This document shows positions 61,969-64,000 of a stretch of 64,000 bases of DNA, piece after piece; position 1 is the first letter of the stretch; each line of letters begins with the position of its first letter. The notes beneath the pieces are model-generated. The model was not told the DNA's origin and searched no databases. It saw only the letters and a program-made list of their open reading frames with translations. The position numbers and the translations under genes were made by a program. This DNA comes from UBA4408 sp002389785 (GTDB taxonomy: Bacteria; Bacteroidota; Bacteroidia; UBA4408), in the NCBI GenBank assembly GCA_035438985.1, contig DAORJK010000009.1, positions 1-64,000 on the forward strand, read 5' to 3'.

Positions 61969-62042
61969 TTTTGCTGTCGTTTTGACATAAACACAATCAG
62001 CTTTACTGCGTCTTTTTCAATTTACTGTCATATTTGCAACAT

Positions 62043-62055
62043 TCCTTTAAAAGGA
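62043..62055 (+). promoter_or_regulatory. Small palindrome upstream of dnaK
   Basis: TCCTTT-A-AAAGGA lies 67 bases before the dnaK ATG. Just upstream, CATATTTG (62029-62036) matches the TAnnTTTG box at 7 of 8 positions. The palindrome is not the CIRCE consensus, so heat-shock control cannot be inferred from it. Confidence 0.3.
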
Positions 62056-62121
62056 TTGCTATGGCATTACTATTGACTAGCGCCCTACGGTTTTAAAAAT
62101 TAACAATTAATAAACAAACAA

Positions 62122-64000
62122 ATGAGCAAAATAATAGGAATTGACTTAGGAACAACTAACTCCTGTGTTTCAGTAATGGAAGGTAATGAGCCGGTTGTTA
62201 TCGCCAACAGCGAAGGTAAAAGAACAACCCCTTCGATTGTTGCATTTATCGAAAACGGAGAACGTAAAGTGGGTGACCCAGCAAAACGTCAAGCCATTAC
62301 TAATCCTAAAAAAACAATATATTCAATTAAACGATTCATGGGTGAAACCTATGATAAAGTGACCTCTGAAATTTCACGCGTTCCTTACGAAGTAACTAAA
62401 GGAGAAAATAATACTCCCCGCGTTAATATCGATGGACGTCAATACACCGCGCAAGAAATTTCAGCCATCGTTTTACAAAAAATGAAAAAAACTGCCGAAG
62501 ATTATTTAGGCATGGAAGTAAAAGATGCAGTGATTACCGTACCTGCTTACTTTAACGATGCACAGCGTCAGGCTACTAAAGAAGCAGGAGAAATTGCCGG
62601 ACTGAATGTAAAGCGTATCATTAACGAACCTACTGCAGCTGCTTTAGCTTATGGTTTAGATAAGAAAAACAAAGACATGAAAATTGTGGTGTTCGACTGT
62701 GGTGGTGGAACACATGACGTATCGGTGTTGGAATTGGGAGATGGTGTATTTGAAGTAAAATCAACCGATGGAGACACACATTTAGGTGGTGACGATTTTG
62801 ACCAGGTAATTATTGATTGGCTTGCCGAGGAATTTTTGAAAGATGAGCGTATTGATTTACGTAAAGATCCAATGGCTTTGCAACGTTTGAAAGAAGCTGC
62901 CGAAAAAGCTAAAATCGAATTATCAAGTTCGGCAAGTACCGAAATTAACTTGCCTTACATTATGCCGGTAGACGGCATTCCAAAACACTTGGTTCGTCAG
63001 TTGAGCCGTGCAAAATTTGAACAATTGGCCGACAACTTAATTAAACGTACCATCGCTCCATGCGAAAAGGCCTTGAAAAATGCCGGATACTCAATTGGAG
63101 ATATTGATGAGGTAATTTTAGTAGGTGGTTCTACCCGAATTCCCGCGATACAGGAAGCTGTTCAGAAGTTTTTCGGTAAAGCTCCTTCCAAAGGGGTTAA
63201 TCCGGACGAAGTTGTTGCCCTGGGTGCTGCCATTCAAGGTGGTGTTTTAACCGGTGAAGTAAAAGATGTGTTGTTGCTTGATGTAACACCGCTTTCATTG
63301 GGTATTGAAACTATGGGAGGTGTAATGACCAAATTGATTGAATCAAATACAACCATTCCTTCAAAAAAATCAGAAACCTTCTCAACAGCCAGCGACAATC
63401 AACCTTCGGTAGAAATTCACATCTTGCAAGGCGAGCGTCCGATGGCAAACCAAAACCGTACTATTGGGCGATTCCACCTCGATGGTATTCCACCGGCTCC
63501 GCGAGGAGTACCTCAAATTGAAGTAACTTTTGATATTGATGCAAACGGAATCTTGCACGTAACTGCAAAAGACAAAGCAACCGGAAAATCACAAAACATT
63601 CGCATCGAAGCAAGCAGCGGATTAAGTGATGCCGAAATTAAGCGTATGAAAGACGAAGCTGAAGCAAATGCAGAAGCCGACCGTAAAGCCAAAGAATCGA
63701 TTGACAAAATGAATCAGGCAGATTCATTGATTTTTCAAACCGAAAAACAATTGAAAGAATATGGCGATAAATTACCGGCCGATAAAAAAGCTCCAATTGA
63801 AGCAGGATTAACCGAATTAAAAGCAGCACATGCTGCAAAAGATAGCGCTGCAGTGGATGCTGCTATGGAAAAATTAAATTCGGCTTGGACTGCTGCTTCT
63901 GAAGAAATGTACAAGGCAACACAAGGCGCGCCTCAAGGGGGTCCTGAAGCTTCGCAAACAGGTGATGCAAACCCGGGAGCAAGTGCTGAAGCCACCGACG
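62122..64000 (+). CDS. dnaK: Molecular chaperone DnaK (Hsp70), 3' end outside the window
   Basis: 626 codons are inside the window with no stop, so only the last residues are cut off. The start is MSKIIGIDLGTTNSCVSVMEG. The ATPase domain (about 1-380) has PSIVAF, the adenine/phosphate motifs and ILVGGSTRIPAIQE; the phosphate-2 motif reads DCGGGTHD (D192-D199) rather than the common DLGGGTFD. The linker DVLLLDVTPLSLG is followed by the substrate-binding domain and lid, ending in the Gly/Ala/Glu-rich tail. It refolds and disaggregates proteins with DnaJ and GrpE, neither of which is visible here. Confidence 0.97.
   Translation, partial: MSKIIGIDLGTTNSCVSVMEGNEPVVIANSEGKRTTPSIVAFIENGERKVGDPAKRQAITNPKKTIYSIKRFMGETYDKVTSEISRVPYEVTKGENNTPRVNIDGRQYTAQEISAIVLQKMKKTAEDYLGMEVKDAVITVPAYFNDAQRQATKEAGEIAGLNVKRIINEPTAAALAYGLDKKNKDMKIVVFDCGGGTHDVSVLELGDGVFEVKSTDGDTHLGGDDFDQVIIDWLAEEFLKDERIDLRKDPMALQRLKEAAEKAKIELSSSASTEINLPYIMPVDGIPKHLVRQLSRAKFEQLADNLIKRTIAPCEKALKNAGYSIGDIDEVILVGGSTRIPAIQEAVQKFFGKAPSKGVNPDEVVALGAAIQGGVLTGEVKDVLLLDVTPLSLGIETMGGVMTKLIESNTTIPSKKSETFSTASDNQPSVEIHILQGERPMANQNRTIGRFHLDGIPPAPRGVPQIEVTFDIDANGILHVTAKDKATGKSQNIRIEASSGLSDAEIKRMKDEAEANAEADRKAKESIDKMNQADSLIFQTEKQLKEYGDKLPADKKAPIEAGLTELKAAHAAKDSAAVDAAMEKLNSAWTAASEEMYKATQGAPQGGPEASQTGDANPGASAEATD

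Noticed and set aside
61982..61987. TTGACA upstream of dnaK as a classical sigma70 -35 box
   Set aside because: No matching TATAAT follows at 16-18 bases, and other promoters in this window use the Bacteroidota TAnnTTTG pattern.

Overview
The window is about 64 kb of low-GC chromosomal DNA from a member of the Bacteroidota. Four things point there: several proteins with type IX secretion (T9SS) C-terminal sorting domains, including one gliding-motility-associated (CHU_C-type) C-terminus; Bacteroidota-restricted families (DUF5606, DUF5916, DUF2027-Smr, a CzcA-TolC fusion); the recurrent -7 promoter box TAnnTTTG of the Bacteroidota primary sigma factor; and few recognisable Shine-Dalgarno sequences. 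Genus and species cannot be read from this sequence. There are no tRNA or rRNA genes, intact insertion sequences, integrases, CRISPR arrays or phage structural genes. Most of the window looks like ordinary host chromosome.

Layout. 1-418: non-coding, rich in inverted repeats, ending in the rpsA promoter. 419-2320: rpsA and a bidirectional terminator. 2324-5402: a leftward operon for a LiaF-like membrane protein, a DUF4288 protein, a LytS-type histidine kinase and a LytTR response regulator, probably an envelope-stress system. 5474-5879: RNase P RNA with promoter and terminator. 5878-10522: leftward housekeeping and small genes (PLP-binding protein, Smr protein, DoxX, an SRPBCC-VOC fusion, a YitT-type membrane protein). 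10672-16728: a metal/cation RND efflux operon (small His-rich protein, CzcA fused to TolC, CusB-like adaptor). 17009-19516: P-type cation ATPase. 19727-22160: a decayed T9SS gene, an intact T9SS gene and a 630-base non-coding stretch with inverted repeats. 22160-25778: PEP carboxykinase, a lipoprotein and succinyl-CoA synthetase beta. 25865-32230: DUF5916 outer-membrane protein, LolD-like ATPase, M42-like peptidase, Kelch T9SS protein and an unknown secreted protein. 32237-39777: a 2493-residue multidomain adhesin-like protein. 39915-50724: rluD, PASTA and a double D-Ala-D-Ala ligase, with T9SS, collagen-like and CoA-transferase genes lying between. 50876-55872: cysteine desulfurase, then a leftward operon (DUF5606, M3 peptidase, DinB, membrane protein). 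55948-61968: small membrane proteins, a CvfB-like S1 protein, an AlkB-family hydroxylase, FAH, GNAT, panB and a lipoprotein. 62122 to the right edge: dnaK, cut by the window.

How the genes fit together. Central metabolism (pckA, sucC, panB, cysteine desulfurase), translation and folding (rpsA, rnpB, rluD, dnaK) and envelope biology (Ddl, PASTA, LiaF/LytS/LytTR, RND efflux, LolD, T9SS cargo) dominate. The most unusual items are the tandem Ddl fusion whose halves have diverged at different active-site motifs, the T9SS gene that appears to have lost its middle but kept a promoter, start and C-terminus, the CzcA-TolC fusion with an internal signal-like segment, and genes whose -7 box lies only 6-9 bases before the start codon. 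No complete new defence or mobile system was found.
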